64,000 nucleotides of DNA, from positions 124,001-188,000 of the forward strand of contig CAWJFE010000001.1 in assembly GCA_963842125.1 (NCBI GenBank), written 5' to 3'. The notes under the pieces are model-generated. The model saw nothing but the letters and a program-made list of their open reading frames with translations. It did not search any database and was not told the origin of the DNA. This DNA comes from CAWCWK01 sp963842125. Lineage in GTDB: Bacteria > Pseudomonadota > Alphaproteobacteria > Rhizobiales > CAWCWK01. Below, piece by piece: positions 9,133-18,110 of the stretch (position 1 is the first letter of the stretch; each line of letters opens with the position of its first letter). Position numbers and translations under genes: made by a program.

Positions 9133-11064
9133 ATGTCTACAATTAACGGTACGACAGGCAATGACAGCCTCGCTGGAACGACCGGCAACGACACGATTTC
9201 CGGCCTCGACGGCAACGACACCATTGGCGGCCTCGCCGGTGATGATTTGCTGAACGGCGCAGGCGGCGCAGATAGCCTTAGTGGTGGCGAAGGCGCAGAT
9301 ACCGTCTTCGCCGGTGAGGGCAACGACACGATCCTCAGTGAAGCTGATGGCACTGTCGATATTCTCACTGGTGGTGCAGGTGACGATACTATCATCATAT
9401 CCGAGACGGCTGGAGCTCCTCTTGGAGGCGCGGCGCCGATAGGCGACAACGCTTTTGGCGGAGCCGGCAACGACTTTTTGAATGCATCAGCGACGACGGC
9501 GACTAGCCTTGTTCTTGGCGGCGGTGAAGGTCTTGATACGATCTTTGGCGGCGATGGTGCTGACGAGATTTTTGGTGGCGCCGGCAACGATTCGATTGAC
9601 GCGAACGATGGTGCCGATACCGTCTATGGAGGTGCGGGTGCTGACACCATCGTTGGTGATGGTGGTTCGGATCTGATCTTTGGCGGCAGCGATGATGGTG
9701 CTGACGTTCTGACGGGCGGCAATAACGATACCGTCTTTGCTGGCGGCGGTAATGACACAGCTGACGGTCAGCTAGTCTACGGTGGTGCCGGCGACGATAG
9801 CATCACTGGCGTTAGTGCAGTTGATGAAGTTGTCACTCTTGGCGGCGGCGCTGGAAATGACACGATTATCGGCGATGCGGATGGCCGCAACATCGTCTAC
9901 GCAGGTGATGGGGACGACTCGGTCATCGGTGGCGCGGACGACATCAACCTTATCTACGGCGGTGCTGGTGCCGACTCAGTTACCGTAGATGGAACCAGCG
10001 ACACGGTCCTTGGCGCTGATGGCAACGACGTTGTCAACGCAGCTGCTGCTGACGCCGTGACTGCGTTCGGCGGCTCTGGCGACGACATGATCACGGGAAG
10101 TGACGTCGTAGCGGGTGCAGCTGATACCCTTGGTGGCGGTGCTGGCGCTGATACCATTGTTGGCGGCGCTGAAGACGAGGTCATCTTCGCTGGTAACGAC
10201 ATAGTTGGCGATGTGATCTCTGACGGCGCCGGTGCAGATACCGTATTCGGTTTTGATAATGATACGGTAACAACCACGAATGACGGTGGTGCAGACGTCT
10301 TCGACTTTACAGGAAGCAATCTCACCGACGCCAGCGTTGGCGTGGTCATCGGATTCCAGCAGGATGAAGACTCTTTAACGGGTGTCAATAATTCGTCCAC
10401 CTTCACTCAGGACATCAACGGCAACACCAACGTTGACATCAACGGCGATGGCACCGCAGATATTATCCTTCAGGGCGTTGCTTTGGCGAATATTAATAAT
10501 ACTATTAATCTCGCAAATGGCGACAATATTAATCTTGAGGGCAATTTGGGCAATGACACGGTCAACACGACCGGGTTGGCAGATGGCGAAGCCGCGACTG
10601 TACAGAACATCGATAACATCGGCAACGATGTGGTGGATATCGGTGCGGGCTCTGTCACGTTGAACGGTGATGGTACTCTTGCAACCATTGATCTTGATGG
10701 TGTCGGCGCGAATACTGACACAGCAACTGTAACCTTCGCGCCTGGTGTAACGTTGGATCAGTTCCGGGGTGATGCTTCTAGCACCAACCTCGCTGATGGA
10801 ACAACATACACGCTCACTGGTGATCTAGGGGTAGAGACTCTTGTCGCTGAAGGGCAGTTGATGGCGGGTGAGTCAGCCACCTTAGTCGGTTTCGAGAATG
10901 GCGTTGATGTTGTTGATATTGCCGCTGCTTCGACGGTGACGTTTGCTGTTGTTGGTGGTAACACGGTAGCGACTGTTGATATCGATGGGACACCTGGTGG
11001 AGATACCTACACGGTTCAGTTCAATGGCTTTACGAGCGGCATTGATAGCTCTGACTTCGTCTAG
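9133..11064 (+). CDS. RTX calcium-binding protein, probable type I secretion substrate
   Basis: A 643-residue acidic protein without an N-terminal signal peptide. Residues about 5-330 are glycine/aspartate-rich nonapeptide repeats (GGAGNDTI, GGDGADEIFG and variants) that bind calcium as a parallel beta-roll outside the cell. The second half has longer beta-type repeats and ends in DSSDFV, the hydrophobic end typical of uncleaved C-terminal type I secretion signals. No enzymatic domain is visible, so it may be structural or adhesive. The exporter/adaptor pair at 14664-17916 is the obvious candidate for its secretion. Base composition is clearly less GC-rich than in the flanking genes and codon use includes many A/T third positions, suggesting separate ancestry. 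It has its own promoter and a strong terminator. Confidence 0.85.
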   Translation: MSTINGTTGNDSLAGTTGNDTISGLDGNDTIGGLAGDDLLNGAGGADSLSGGEGADTVFAGEGNDTILSEADGTVDILTGGAGDDTIIISETAGAPLGGAAPIGDNAFGGAGNDFLNASATTATSLVLGGGEGLDTIFGGDGADEIFGGAGNDSIDANDGADTVYGGAGADTIVGDGGSDLIFGGSDDGADVLTGGNNDTVFAGGGNDTADGQLVYGGAGDDSITGVSAVDEVVTLGGGAGNDTIIGDADGRNIVYAGDGDDSVIGGADDINLIYGGAGADSVTVDGTSDTVLGADGNDVVNAAAADAVTAFGGSGDDMITGSDVVAGAADTLGGGAGADTIVGGAEDEVIFAGNDIVGDVISDGAGADTVFGFDNDTVTTTNDGGADVFDFTGSNLTDASVGVVIGFQQDEDSLTGVNNSSTFTQDINGNTNVDINGDGTADIILQGVALANINNTINLANGDNINLEGNLGNDTVNTTGLADGEAATVQNIDNIGNDVVDIGAGSVTLNGDGTLATIDLDGVGANTDTATVTFAPGVTLDQFRGDASSTNLADGTTYTLTGDLGVETLVAEGQLMAGESATLVGFENGVDVVDIAAASTVTFAVVGGNTVATVDIDGTPGGDTYTVQFNGFTSGIDSSDFV

Positions 11065-11085
11065 CGGCAGTTAGATCAAGACTGG

Positions 11086-11113
11086 AAGGGGGAGCTATTA
11101 GCTCCCCTTTTTT
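11086..11113 (+). terminator. Rho-independent terminator after the RTX gene
   Basis: Stem AAGGGGAGC / GCTCCCCTT with a TATTA loop (one unpaired G on the 5' arm), followed by a run of seven T. It ends 2 nt before the ATG of the next gene, leaving no room for a ribosome binding site there. Confidence 0.85.
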
Positions 11114-11115
11114 GT

Positions 11116-12123
11116 ATGAAACCATCAATTTATTACGCCCGTCAGGCTGCTTTAAAGTCTGGTGGCCAATTCGTGAACGTAGAACACGTTCGTGCATTAC
11201 GTGATTTGAGTTTACGGGTATTCTTTCTCAATCTCGCCAGCAGCGCTCCAGAAGTGGACGGAGCGCCGAGCGTTCTTTTGAGAGACTATAATCAACTAAT
11301 ACCCGGCGACGTGCTTGTAATGGCGGAGCCGGTCGCAAACATTCTTTCGAAGTTCCGAACAGACGGTCTTGTCAAGATCTGTCATAATCAGAATCCCTAC
11401 TACACCTTCCTCTCCTACGGCACGGCGGAGGACTATCGCGCGGCCGGAGTCTCCGATCTTCTCTGCTGCACGCATTTCACCCGCGATCAGCTCTCCGACT
11501 TCGGCTTCGACCAGCCGATGCATGTCGTGCGCCCCTTCATCGACGTGCGCTATGACGTGAGCGCCGAAGCGCTGACGCCGTCCACATTTGCTGCGCGCGG
11601 CCTGACGCTGGCCTACATGCCGCGCAAACGGGGCTTGGAGGGCAAGTTCATCATCGGCGCCCTGCGGTCACGCCACCCCCGCCATGCCGACATCCGGCTG
11701 GTCAAGATTGAAGACATGGACCGCAACGCGGTCGCCGACGCTCTCAAGAGCAGTCAGGTCTTCCTGAGCCTCAGCCAGATCGAAGGCCTTGGCCTGCCAC
11801 CCTTGGAGGCCATGCGGGCCGGTGCCTTGGTCTGCGGCTTCCACGGCGGCGGCGGACAGGAATACGCGACGGACGCAAACGGCCATTGGTTCGAGGACGG
11901 AGACCTGATGGGCATCGTCGATCGGCTCGCCGACATCTTCGATCGTATCAAGGCCGGCGACTACCTTGTCGAAATGCGCCGTAACGCCTACGAGACGGCC
12001 GGCGAGTTCAGCCGCGAAAACTTCCTGACCCAGCTCGAAGCCGCCTGGCGTGCGATCCTGGGCGATCGATACGAGGACTATGTCGTACCTGAGCGTGAAC
12101 GTTGGAGCGGCGGGCCGGTCTGA
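11116..12123 (+). CDS. Glycosyltransferase, GT4-like, mosaic composition
   Basis: A 335-residue protein. The C-terminal half has the GT-B signature VFLSLSQIEGLGLPPLEAMR (about residues 215-234), matching the E-x7-E region that binds the nucleotide sugar. The first 90 codons are relatively AT-rich, then composition changes abruptly near 11390 to the GC-rich pattern of the region. The ATG follows a terminator by 2 nt and has no Shine-Dalgarno sequence, so either translation begins at an internal start or a recombination event placed this 5' end here. It overlaps the start of the broken FkbM gene. The substrate is unknown; the neighbourhood suggests surface glycan synthesis. Confidence 0.75.
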   Translation: MKPSIYYARQAALKSGGQFVNVEHVRALRDLSLRVFFLNLASSAPEVDGAPSVLLRDYNQLIPGDVLVMAEPVANILSKFRTDGLVKICHNQNPYYTFLSYGTAEDYRAAGVSDLLCCTHFTRDQLSDFGFDQPMHVVRPFIDVRYDVSAEALTPSTFAARGLTLAYMPRKRGLEGKFIIGALRSRHPRHADIRLVKIEDMDRNAVADALKSSQVFLSLSQIEGLGLPPLEAMRAGALVCGFHGGGGQEYATDANGHWFEDGDLMGIVDRLADIFDRIKAGDYLVEMRRNAYETAGEFSRENFLTQLEAAWRAILGDRYEDYVVPERERWSGGPV

Positions 12124-12879
12124 GCGGCTTTTCCTCAACCAGCTGAGCGGCCGTCTGCTGGACGACGAAGAAGATCGCGGAGCGTGGCTGGGACGGTTAC
12201 GAGACCCCCGTCCCCTTCATCCTCTTCTCCGCCTTCGCCCGCACCAACGGCGTCTTCTATAATATTGGTGGCGGCAGCGGCTATTACGCGTGCCTGACCG
12301 CCCTCGCAGGCGCCAAACGCGTCGTCGTCTTCGAGCCCTTCGCCGAAGCGCGAGATGTGCTGCGCGACAACCTTCTCATCAACGAAGTCTCCTCCCTCGC
12401 TTCCATATACGACCTCGCCCTCAGCGACAGCGCCGGCTACGCCCGCTTCTACATTCCTGACGATACCCACGGCCTCCTCGAATCCTCCTCCAGTCTCGAC
12501 CCGAGCTTCCGCCCCAAGCACTCCGCCGTTCGCGAGGTCGAGACGCAGACGCTCGACGGCTTTCGAAAGGCCATGGCCAAGCACGAACCCGCGCCCGACG
12601 TCTGCCTGATCGACGTCGAGGGCAACGAGGTTCAGGTAATCCGCGGTGCGCGCTGAAGATCGCTCGAAGAAGGAGACGCCGGACGCTGATCATCGAGATC
12701 ATGAAGCAGGCCAACGCCAACGAGATCGCCAACCTCCTCACCCCGCTCGGCTATTGGTACATCCGCATGAACGGCGCCGCTCTCTCGCGCCCCAAGACGA
12801 TCGAGGTGACGAAGAGCAGCCCAACCACCTCTTCGTCCACAAGGACCGCTACGACGCCTTCATGACGTCTCTCGCTTGA
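12080..12879 (+). pseudogene. FkbM-family methyltransferase remnant, several frameshifts
   Basis: Pieces of one FkbM-type SAM methyltransferase appear in different frames. From 12080 the frame gives SERLFLNQLSGRLLDDEE; near 12170 it shifts to KIAERGWDGYETPVPFILF; the SAM-binding region VFYNIGGGSGYYACLTALAG and VCLIDVEGNEVQVIRGA lie in that second frame. Near 12650 the frame shifts to LKIAR and LIIEIMKQANANEIANLL, and near 12815 again to EEQPNHLFVHKDRYDAFM. At least three single-base shifts are needed. Either the gene is decaying or base calls are wrong. Intact relatives methylate sugars in exopolysaccharide clusters. The 5' end overlaps the upstream glycosyltransferase and the 3' end overlaps the convergent gene by 31 bp. 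Confidence 0.8.
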
Positions 12880-14660
12880 TCGCCTCGTCTCATAGCCTCG
12901 TCCACCCATCCCGGCCGCGTCAGCACGCGCGGCGGCGTTCCTCCGTCATTCGGCGGACGCTCCAGCACGCCCATCAGCGCCCGCGCCTCATCGTTCACAC
13001 TATGCGATCGCATACGCGTCTCCTCCACCACCCGGTAGCCTCGAGCGCCCATCTTAGCGCGTTCGCGGTGGGGCATCGCCAACATTTCTCGAAGAACGTT
13101 GCGCAAATCGCGAAAATCTCTGAAGACGCTGCCGGGCCCCACATGATGCCCCCCGGGGCCTTCCATGAGCGGGCCGTAGAGCGTCGGGCTCGCGACCATG
13201 GCGACGCCGTGCATGGCGCATTCGAGGAACTTCAGGTCCGACTTGCAGCGGTTGAAGAGCGTGTCCTGTAGCGGCAGGAAGGCGACATGTGCCTCGTGCA
13301 ACAGCGCGTGATAGTCGGCATAATTCAAGAGCCCGTGCCGGTGCTTGTTCGGCCAGCGCAGATGCCGGTGGAAGTCGTCGTCATAGACGACGTCGACCCG
13401 GATCGTCTCCTCCGCCGGGATCTTGTGCCGAAGCCCGAGCTCGGCGCCCGCCCTCGCCAGCGCCGCATCGATCGCCTCCAGCCCGCCGAACTGCCAGTCC
13501 TCCTTGCGGTTGAGCGCCGCGAAGACGAGACGCACCGGCACCGGATCACGAAGCGCCGCCTCCGTCTCGGTGAAGGCGCGCGGCCCGGGCCGCCCCTCGT
13601 CGTTCACCCACCAGCGATGCGGCGGGATCCGGTCGACCGCGTTGGGCGCCACGTAGACGTTGGGGTTCCACTGGCGGATGATCTCGGCCAGCGCCGGCGT
13701 GGAGGTGCGCACCATGTCGGGCGCGCGGAAGGTGAGCCAGTCGTTCTCCTGGATCGCCGGCCAGCGCATCGGATGATCGTCGAACTCGACGACGAAGCGC
13801 TCGTGCGTGTCGCGGATCTTCGCGATCGCATCCCCGTGTTCGCGCGTCAGGATCGGCCGCTGCCAGACGAAGATGTCCTTCTTCGTCCCGTCCGCGTTGC
13901 GTTTGAGGGACGGCCGCGGCCCCACCTGCTCGACGGCGAATTCCGGCAGCGTGTTGAGCGCCTGGAGCGGCTGGTGCATCCGCACGATCGCCATCGCGTC
14001 GGGCTTGGAGCCGAGCGTCATGCCGGTGACCGAGATCGGCCGGCCGCGCGCGCGCCCGTCCGCCCGCGCCGGCAACCGCATCCGGCGCGGCCGCGTCTGC
14101 CCGATGAACGCGGAAGGCGCCACCCGCTCGAAGACCTGCGCCAGCGTCAGCCCCTCGCGCGCCCCTCGCGCCTCCAAAGCCCGCGCCGCCGCCTCGGCCT
14201 CCGCGCGGTCCTTGACGACGGGCGCCAATCGCCCGAGCGACAACCCCGCCGCCTTCACCGCCGCGATGATCGCACCGCGCTCCATCCCCTCTACCGGCCC
14301 GCCATCCCGCAGCCGCGCCGCCAGACGGGTATGATACATCGCACTCGGCACGTGGAAGGCGATGCACGCCGTCTCCGGCAGCGCCGCATCGAGCGCGACG
14401 AGCGCCTCGGTCAGCTCGGCCGCACCGGATGCCGGATCGGCGATGAGGAGACCCGCCTCGGCCCCCTCGCCCGGCGCCCGGTCGGGCGCATGCGGCGTCC
14501 GAAAGCGAATGTTCGGCACTTTCGCGCGAATGATCGCGTATAGTTCGGCATCAGTTTCAGGGTTGATCGCACCAATGCAGACGATCGTTCGCGCCGTCGC
14601 GGGCAATACGCGCAGAATCGCTTCGCGATCGCCCGCGTCGAAGTCCAGTCTATCCACCAC
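12849..14660 (-). CDS. Glycosyltransferase (GT4-like C-terminal domain)
   Basis: A 603-residue protein. Roughly the first 180 residues look like a partial Rossmann-type domain (TIVCIGAINPETDAEL). From about residue 205 onward a GT-B-like region is present, with FVVEFDDHPMRWPAIQENDW, NVYVAPNAVDRIPPHRWW and a C-terminal FLECAMHGVAMVASPTLYGP that resembles the donor-binding GT4 segment (E...G.P.v). It starts 3 nt after the stop of the HlyD-type adaptor gene, so it is the last gene of the protease-exporter operon. That linkage hints that it could glycosylate a secreted RTX protein or a surface glycan, but the acceptor is not known. Confidence 0.75.
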   Translation of the reverse strand: MVDRLDFDAGDREAILRVLPATARTIVCIGAINPETDAELYAIIRAKVPNIRFRTPHAPDRAPGEGAEAGLLIADPASGAAELTEALVALDAALPETACIAFHVPSAMYHTRLAARLRDGGPVEGMERGAIIAAVKAAGLSLGRLAPVVKDRAEAEAAARALEARGAREGLTLAQVFERVAPSAFIGQTRPRRMRLPARADGRARGRPISVTGMTLGSKPDAMAIVRMHQPLQALNTLPEFAVEQVGPRPSLKRNADGTKKDIFVWQRPILTREHGDAIAKIRDTHERFVVEFDDHPMRWPAIQENDWLTFRAPDMVRTSTPALAEIIRQWNPNVYVAPNAVDRIPPHRWWVNDEGRPGPRAFTETEAALRDPVPVRLVFAALNRKEDWQFGGLEAIDAALARAGAELGLRHKIPAEETIRVDVVYDDDFHRHLRWPNKHRHGLLNYADYHALLHEAHVAFLPLQDTLFNRCKSDLKFLECAMHGVAMVASPTLYGPLMEGPGGHHVGPGSVFRDFRDLRNVLREMLAMPHRERAKMGARGYRVVEETRMRSHSVNDEARALMGVLERPPNDGGTPPRVLTRPGWVDEAMRRGDQARDVMKAS

Positions 14661-14663
14661 GCG

Positions 14664-16016
14664 TCAGCCCACGAAGGCCTTCTCGCTCGTGTCTATCAGC
14701 GGCTCGATAAGGTAACGGATGAAGTTCTGTTTCTCCAACTGGAAGTAGATCTGCGCGACATTGCCCGGAACGACCTCGCCATACTCCGCGAGCGAATCCT
14801 GATCGACAGAAATACGCACGGTATAGAAATACATCCCCGTCCGCTCGTCCTGTTCACTGTCCCGAGACACGAAAGTGACCGTCCCGCGCAGCATCTTGAC
14901 GGACCGCGACCGCTCCCGCGACTGAAACTGCATGGATGCAGGTTGATCGACGTAAACGCTATCGATGAACTGCGGATCGACCCGCGCCTCGATGGCGAGC
15001 GGAAGATCATCGGGGAAGATTTCGAACAACGCCTCGCCCGGAGCGATGACTTCGTCTTTCGTATTCGTCGCGACATTCACGATGATGCCGGAGACGGGCG
15101 CCGTGACGCGCGATCGACCTGCGACCTGCGAGAAATACTGAATGTTCTCGCGCAACTCGAAAACCTGCGCGCGAAGTGCGATGATTTCCTCGGAGACCTC
15201 GTTGGCGCGCTGCGACAACGATCGACTAAGCTGTTCTTTCGTCTGCGCAATCTGGCTCTTGCGCTCGGCGATCTGCGCGACCGTGGAGCGGAGTTGATCC
15301 TGGTCGGACGCGACCTGGCGGCGGAGGGCGAAGTTCCGGTCGCGGGTCGTGAGGCCCTTCTCGAGCATGTCGGTCGAGACGCGCAGTTCCTCCTGCGTGC
15401 TCTTGATTCGCTCACGCTGATCGGCGGAAAGCCCTTCGAGGTCGACGAGAAGGTCTTCGTTGGTGGAGATCCGCGCCTCGAGGATTTCCTTGAGCGATCC
15501 GATCTCACGCAGCTTGTCACTGAATTCCTGCTGCTGGGTCGCGATAGCCTGCTGGAGCCTAACCTCGGTCGCGGCGCGCTCGGCGATGTCCTCCGGAACG
15601 ACCATGTCGGTCTCGTCACGCTCCGCCGTGAAGCGGGCGAGGCGGATGCGGGCGATGTCGCGTTGCATCTCGGCGTTGGAGAGCTTGGCCTGCGCGTTGG
15701 CGACGTCGATATGGCCGAGCAACTGCCCCGCCTCGACGCGCTCGCCCTCGCGCACGAGCACCTCTTCGACGATGCCGCCCTCGAGATGCTCGACGACCCG
15801 GTTCTTGCCTTCCGCGACGACCCGCCCCTGGCTCAGGAACGCGCCGCCTATAGGGGCAGTGACGGCCCAGACCGTGCTCACCCCGACGAGCGAGAAAAGG
15901 ACGATGAGGACGATCCGGTAGCCCCGGCTGAGCTGGACGGGCACGCTCTTGTGCCAGTTGTGATAGAACATCGTGGGTTTCCCGATCTTCGTGACGTCAG
16001 GATTCGACGGCGACAC
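14664..16016 (-). CDS. prsE: HlyD-family type I secretion adaptor (PrsE-like)
   Basis: A 450-residue membrane fusion protein: one N-terminal membrane helix (about residues 33-53), a barrel-sandwich half-motif starting GRVVAEGKNRVVEHLEGGIV (residues 76-95), a long coiled-coil hairpin of about 100-290, the returning lipoyl half (VTAPVSGIIVNVA) and a beta-barrel domain. This protein links the inner-membrane ABC exporter to a TolC-like outer membrane channel. The GTG at 16016 overlaps the end of the exporter gene by 20 bp; an ATG at 15971 is an alternative start that would shorten it by 15 residues. No TolC homologue is present in the window. The gene name is given by resemblance to the rhizobial PrsDE system. 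Confidence 0.85.
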   Translation of the reverse strand: MSPSNPDVTKIGKPTMFYHNWHKSVPVQLSRGYRIVLIVLFSLVGVSTVWAVTAPIGGAFLSQGRVVAEGKNRVVEHLEGGIVEEVLVREGERVEAGQLLGHIDVANAQAKLSNAEMQRDIARIRLARFTAERDETDMVVPEDIAERAATEVRLQQAIATQQQEFSDKLREIGSLKEILEARISTNEDLLVDLEGLSADQRERIKSTQEELRVSTDMLEKGLTTRDRNFALRRQVASDQDQLRSTVAQIAERKSQIAQTKEQLSRSLSQRANEVSEEIIALRAQVFELRENIQYFSQVAGRSRVTAPVSGIIVNVATNTKDEVIAPGEALFEIFPDDLPLAIEARVDPQFIDSVYVDQPASMQFQSRERSRSVKMLRGTVTFVSRDSEQDERTGMYFYTVRISVDQDSLAEYGEVVPGNVAQIYFQLEKQNFIRYLIEPLIDTSEKAFVG

Positions 16017-17916
16017 GCATGGGCTGCTGTTGGGCGGCCGTCACGGTCGCCGGCACCGCGCCTTGCCGAGCCGGCTGCGGCTGGCCGTGAGCGGGCTGCG
16101 CACCCGGTTGGACGGGCTGCGGCTGCGAGGCCGGAGGCGCCGGTGGGACGACGACCGCGCCGGCCTGCGCGCCGTTCGCTGGAACGGCTTGTACGGCAGC
16201 AGCCGACTGAGGACCCGGAACGGCCTTGGCCGGCGGCGCGACCGCCTTGGCCGGCTGCTTCTGCAACTTCGCGAGCACTTCGGCCTTGGGGCCGTAATCC
16301 TCGATCATGCCGTCGCGCAGCACGAGCACACGGTCGGCCGCCTGAAGGAGGACGGGGCGCTGCGTGACCAGGATGATGGTCGCACCGCGCTTCGTCGCGC
16401 CTTGGAGGGCCCGAAGGAGGATGGCGTCGCCGGCCTGATCGAGATTGGAGTTCGGCTCGTCGAGATAGAGGATCTTCGGCTCGCCATAGAGGGCACGCGC
16501 GATCGCGAGGAGCTGCTTCTGGCCGCCCGAGGGGCGAAAGCCCGTAGAGCCTAGCATCGTGTCGTAGCCGTTCGGGAACCGAAGGATCATGTCATGAACG
16601 CCGGCCTGCTTGGCGGCGGTGATGACGGCCTCGTCCGTCGTCTGCTCGTCGAAGCGCGCGATGTTCTGCGCGACCGTGCCGGGGAGGAAATCGACGGCCT
16701 GCGGCACATAGCCGACATGGGGTCCGAGCTGTGTCTTGTTCCAGTTGCGCAGATCCGCGCCGTCGAGGCGGACATGGCCGCCATTGGGCTCGATCGCGCC
16801 CGACAGCAAGCGCAGCAAGGTGGACTTGCCAGCCCCGCTCGGCCCGATGATGCCGACGCAGGACTTGGGCGGCACGCCGAAGGAGATGCGCTTGATGATC
16901 GCCTCGCCAGCGCCGCCGGGCGTGCCGTAGACGAGCTTCTCGACGCGGATCTCGCCTTTCGGCTCCGGCAGCGTCGTCGGGTCGGGGCGGACGTTGAACT
17001 CCGCCATCGCGGCCTTGACGCGCTTGTGGGCTTCGAGCGCCGTAGTCAGCGCGCTCCAGGACCCGACGAGACCGTCCAAGGGCGCGAGCGCCCGCCCGCC
17101 GATCATCATCGCGGCAAAGACGACGATGGGCGAGACCTCGCCCCGAATCGCCTGGAAGGCGCCGACGCCGAGAATGGCGGCCTGCAGCCCGAAGCGAAGC
17201 ACCTTGGAGAGCCCGCCAAACGTGCCGCCGGTCGTCTGAAGATCGACATAGCCGGAGAGGTTCTTGGCGCTCCATTCGCCCCAGCGATCGATCGCCGTCT
17301 TCTGGAGGCCCAGCACGCGGACGAGCTCGGCCTGATCGATATGCGACTGCAGAAGCCGATTCGACTGGCGCTGCGCTTCGTTCTGCTGCTCGACGCCGCG
17401 CTGCATCGCCGACTGTTGGAGGACGGCAAGCAGGATCATCAGACCCATGCCGACGAGAATGAGGATGCCGAGCCAGATATCGACGAGGAAGATGACGAGA
17501 AGGAAGATCGGGATGAAGGGCGCTTCCGCGATCGCGGCCGGTGCGCGCGAGCCGAGGAACGCGCGGACCTGGCGCACATCGGCGATGAGCTCGGACCCGG
17601 CCGAGGGCTCGCGGCTGCCATCGAGGAAATGCGCGTAGACGATGGGGCCGGACAAAAGCGCTTCGTAGCGCGCGGCGGCACGAACGAGGATCGCCTGGCG
17701 CATCGCATCGAAGATGCCGAAGGCGACGAAGGCGATGAGCGCGAGGACGGAGAGCGCGATCAGCGTCTCCATGCTGCGGCTCGGCAGCACGCGGATGAAG
17801 ACCTGCATCATGTAGAAAGGCAGCGCCAGCATCAGCACCGACGTAACGGCGCTGATCGCCATGACGCTGACGGAGGCGCTGCGAACGCCGCGCATGGCTT
17901 TATCGAACTCGGACAT
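15997..17916 (-). CDS. prsD: Type I secretion ABC transporter, permease/ATPase (PrsD-like)
   Basis: A 639-residue half-transporter. Residues about 15-300 are the six-helix membrane domain; the ATPase follows with Walker A GPSGAGKSTLL (near 358-368), signature SGGQKQLLAIARAL (near 457) and Walker B ILYLDEPNSNLD (near 480). There is no N-terminal C39 peptidase, consistent with export of RTX proteins with C-terminal signals. The last 75 residues are an unusual Pro/Ala/Gln/Val-rich tail after the ATPase domain (from about residue 565), with no known role. It lies directly after the RTX metalloprotease gene and overlaps the HlyD-type adaptor gene. Likely substrates are the RTX proteins at 18111, 9133 and 38522. 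Confidence 0.9.
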   Translation of the reverse strand: MSEFDKAMRGVRSASVSVMAISAVTSVLMLALPFYMMQVFIRVLPSRSMETLIALSVLALIAFVAFGIFDAMRQAILVRAAARYEALLSGPIVYAHFLDGSREPSAGSELIADVRQVRAFLGSRAPAAIAEAPFIPIFLLVIFLVDIWLGILILVGMGLMILLAVLQQSAMQRGVEQQNEAQRQSNRLLQSHIDQAELVRVLGLQKTAIDRWGEWSAKNLSGYVDLQTTGGTFGGLSKVLRFGLQAAILGVGAFQAIRGEVSPIVVFAAMMIGGRALAPLDGLVGSWSALTTALEAHKRVKAAMAEFNVRPDPTTLPEPKGEIRVEKLVYGTPGGAGEAIIKRISFGVPPKSCVGIIGPSGAGKSTLLRLLSGAIEPNGGHVRLDGADLRNWNKTQLGPHVGYVPQAVDFLPGTVAQNIARFDEQTTDEAVITAAKQAGVHDMILRFPNGYDTMLGSTGFRPSGGQKQLLAIARALYGEPKILYLDEPNSNLDQAGDAILLRALQGATKRGATIILVTQRPVLLQAADRVLVLRDGMIEDYGPKAEVLAKLQKQPAKAVAPPAKAVPGPQSAAAVQAVPANGAQAGAVVVPPAPPASQPQPVQPGAQPAHGQPQPARQGAVPATVTAAQQQPMRVAVES

Positions 17917-18046
17917 CGACTGGGTTTCTCACACGCACAAAAAGCGGGGCCGGAGCTCGCACGCCGCGAGTACGCGGAGAGGCGATCCTCCATCCCTCAG
18001 GGACAGCGATAGCACCGTTCCTTTAAGGATATAAGCGCTGACCTCA

Positions 18047-18071
18047 GCCGGCGCCATACGCTGGCACCGGC
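18047..18071 (-). terminator. Hairpin between protease and exporter genes
   Basis: GCCGGTGCC and GGCGCCGGC (minus strand) can form a 9-bp stem, including one G-U pair, around a 7-nt loop. There is no T-run after it, so it may be a partial terminator or RNA-stability element that sets protease and exporter levels apart in a shared transcript. Confidence 0.35.
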
Positions 18072-18110
18072 CCGAGACGGGGTCTCAAGGCCAACACGCC
18101 GCAGCGATCA

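Noticed and set aside
9133..11064. DNA-level repeats in the RTX gene considered as a CRISPR-like or satellite array
   Set aside because: The periodicity is 27 bp and in frame, encoding GGxGxDxxx nonapeptides, so it is a protein repeat and not a CRISPR array.
13287..14543. Plus-strand open frame of 418 codons opposite the minus-strand glycosyltransferase
   Set aside because: Its translation is Arg/Pro/Val-rich with no recognisable motif, while the opposite strand gives a coherent GT-like protein; GC-rich DNA produces such antisense frames routinely.
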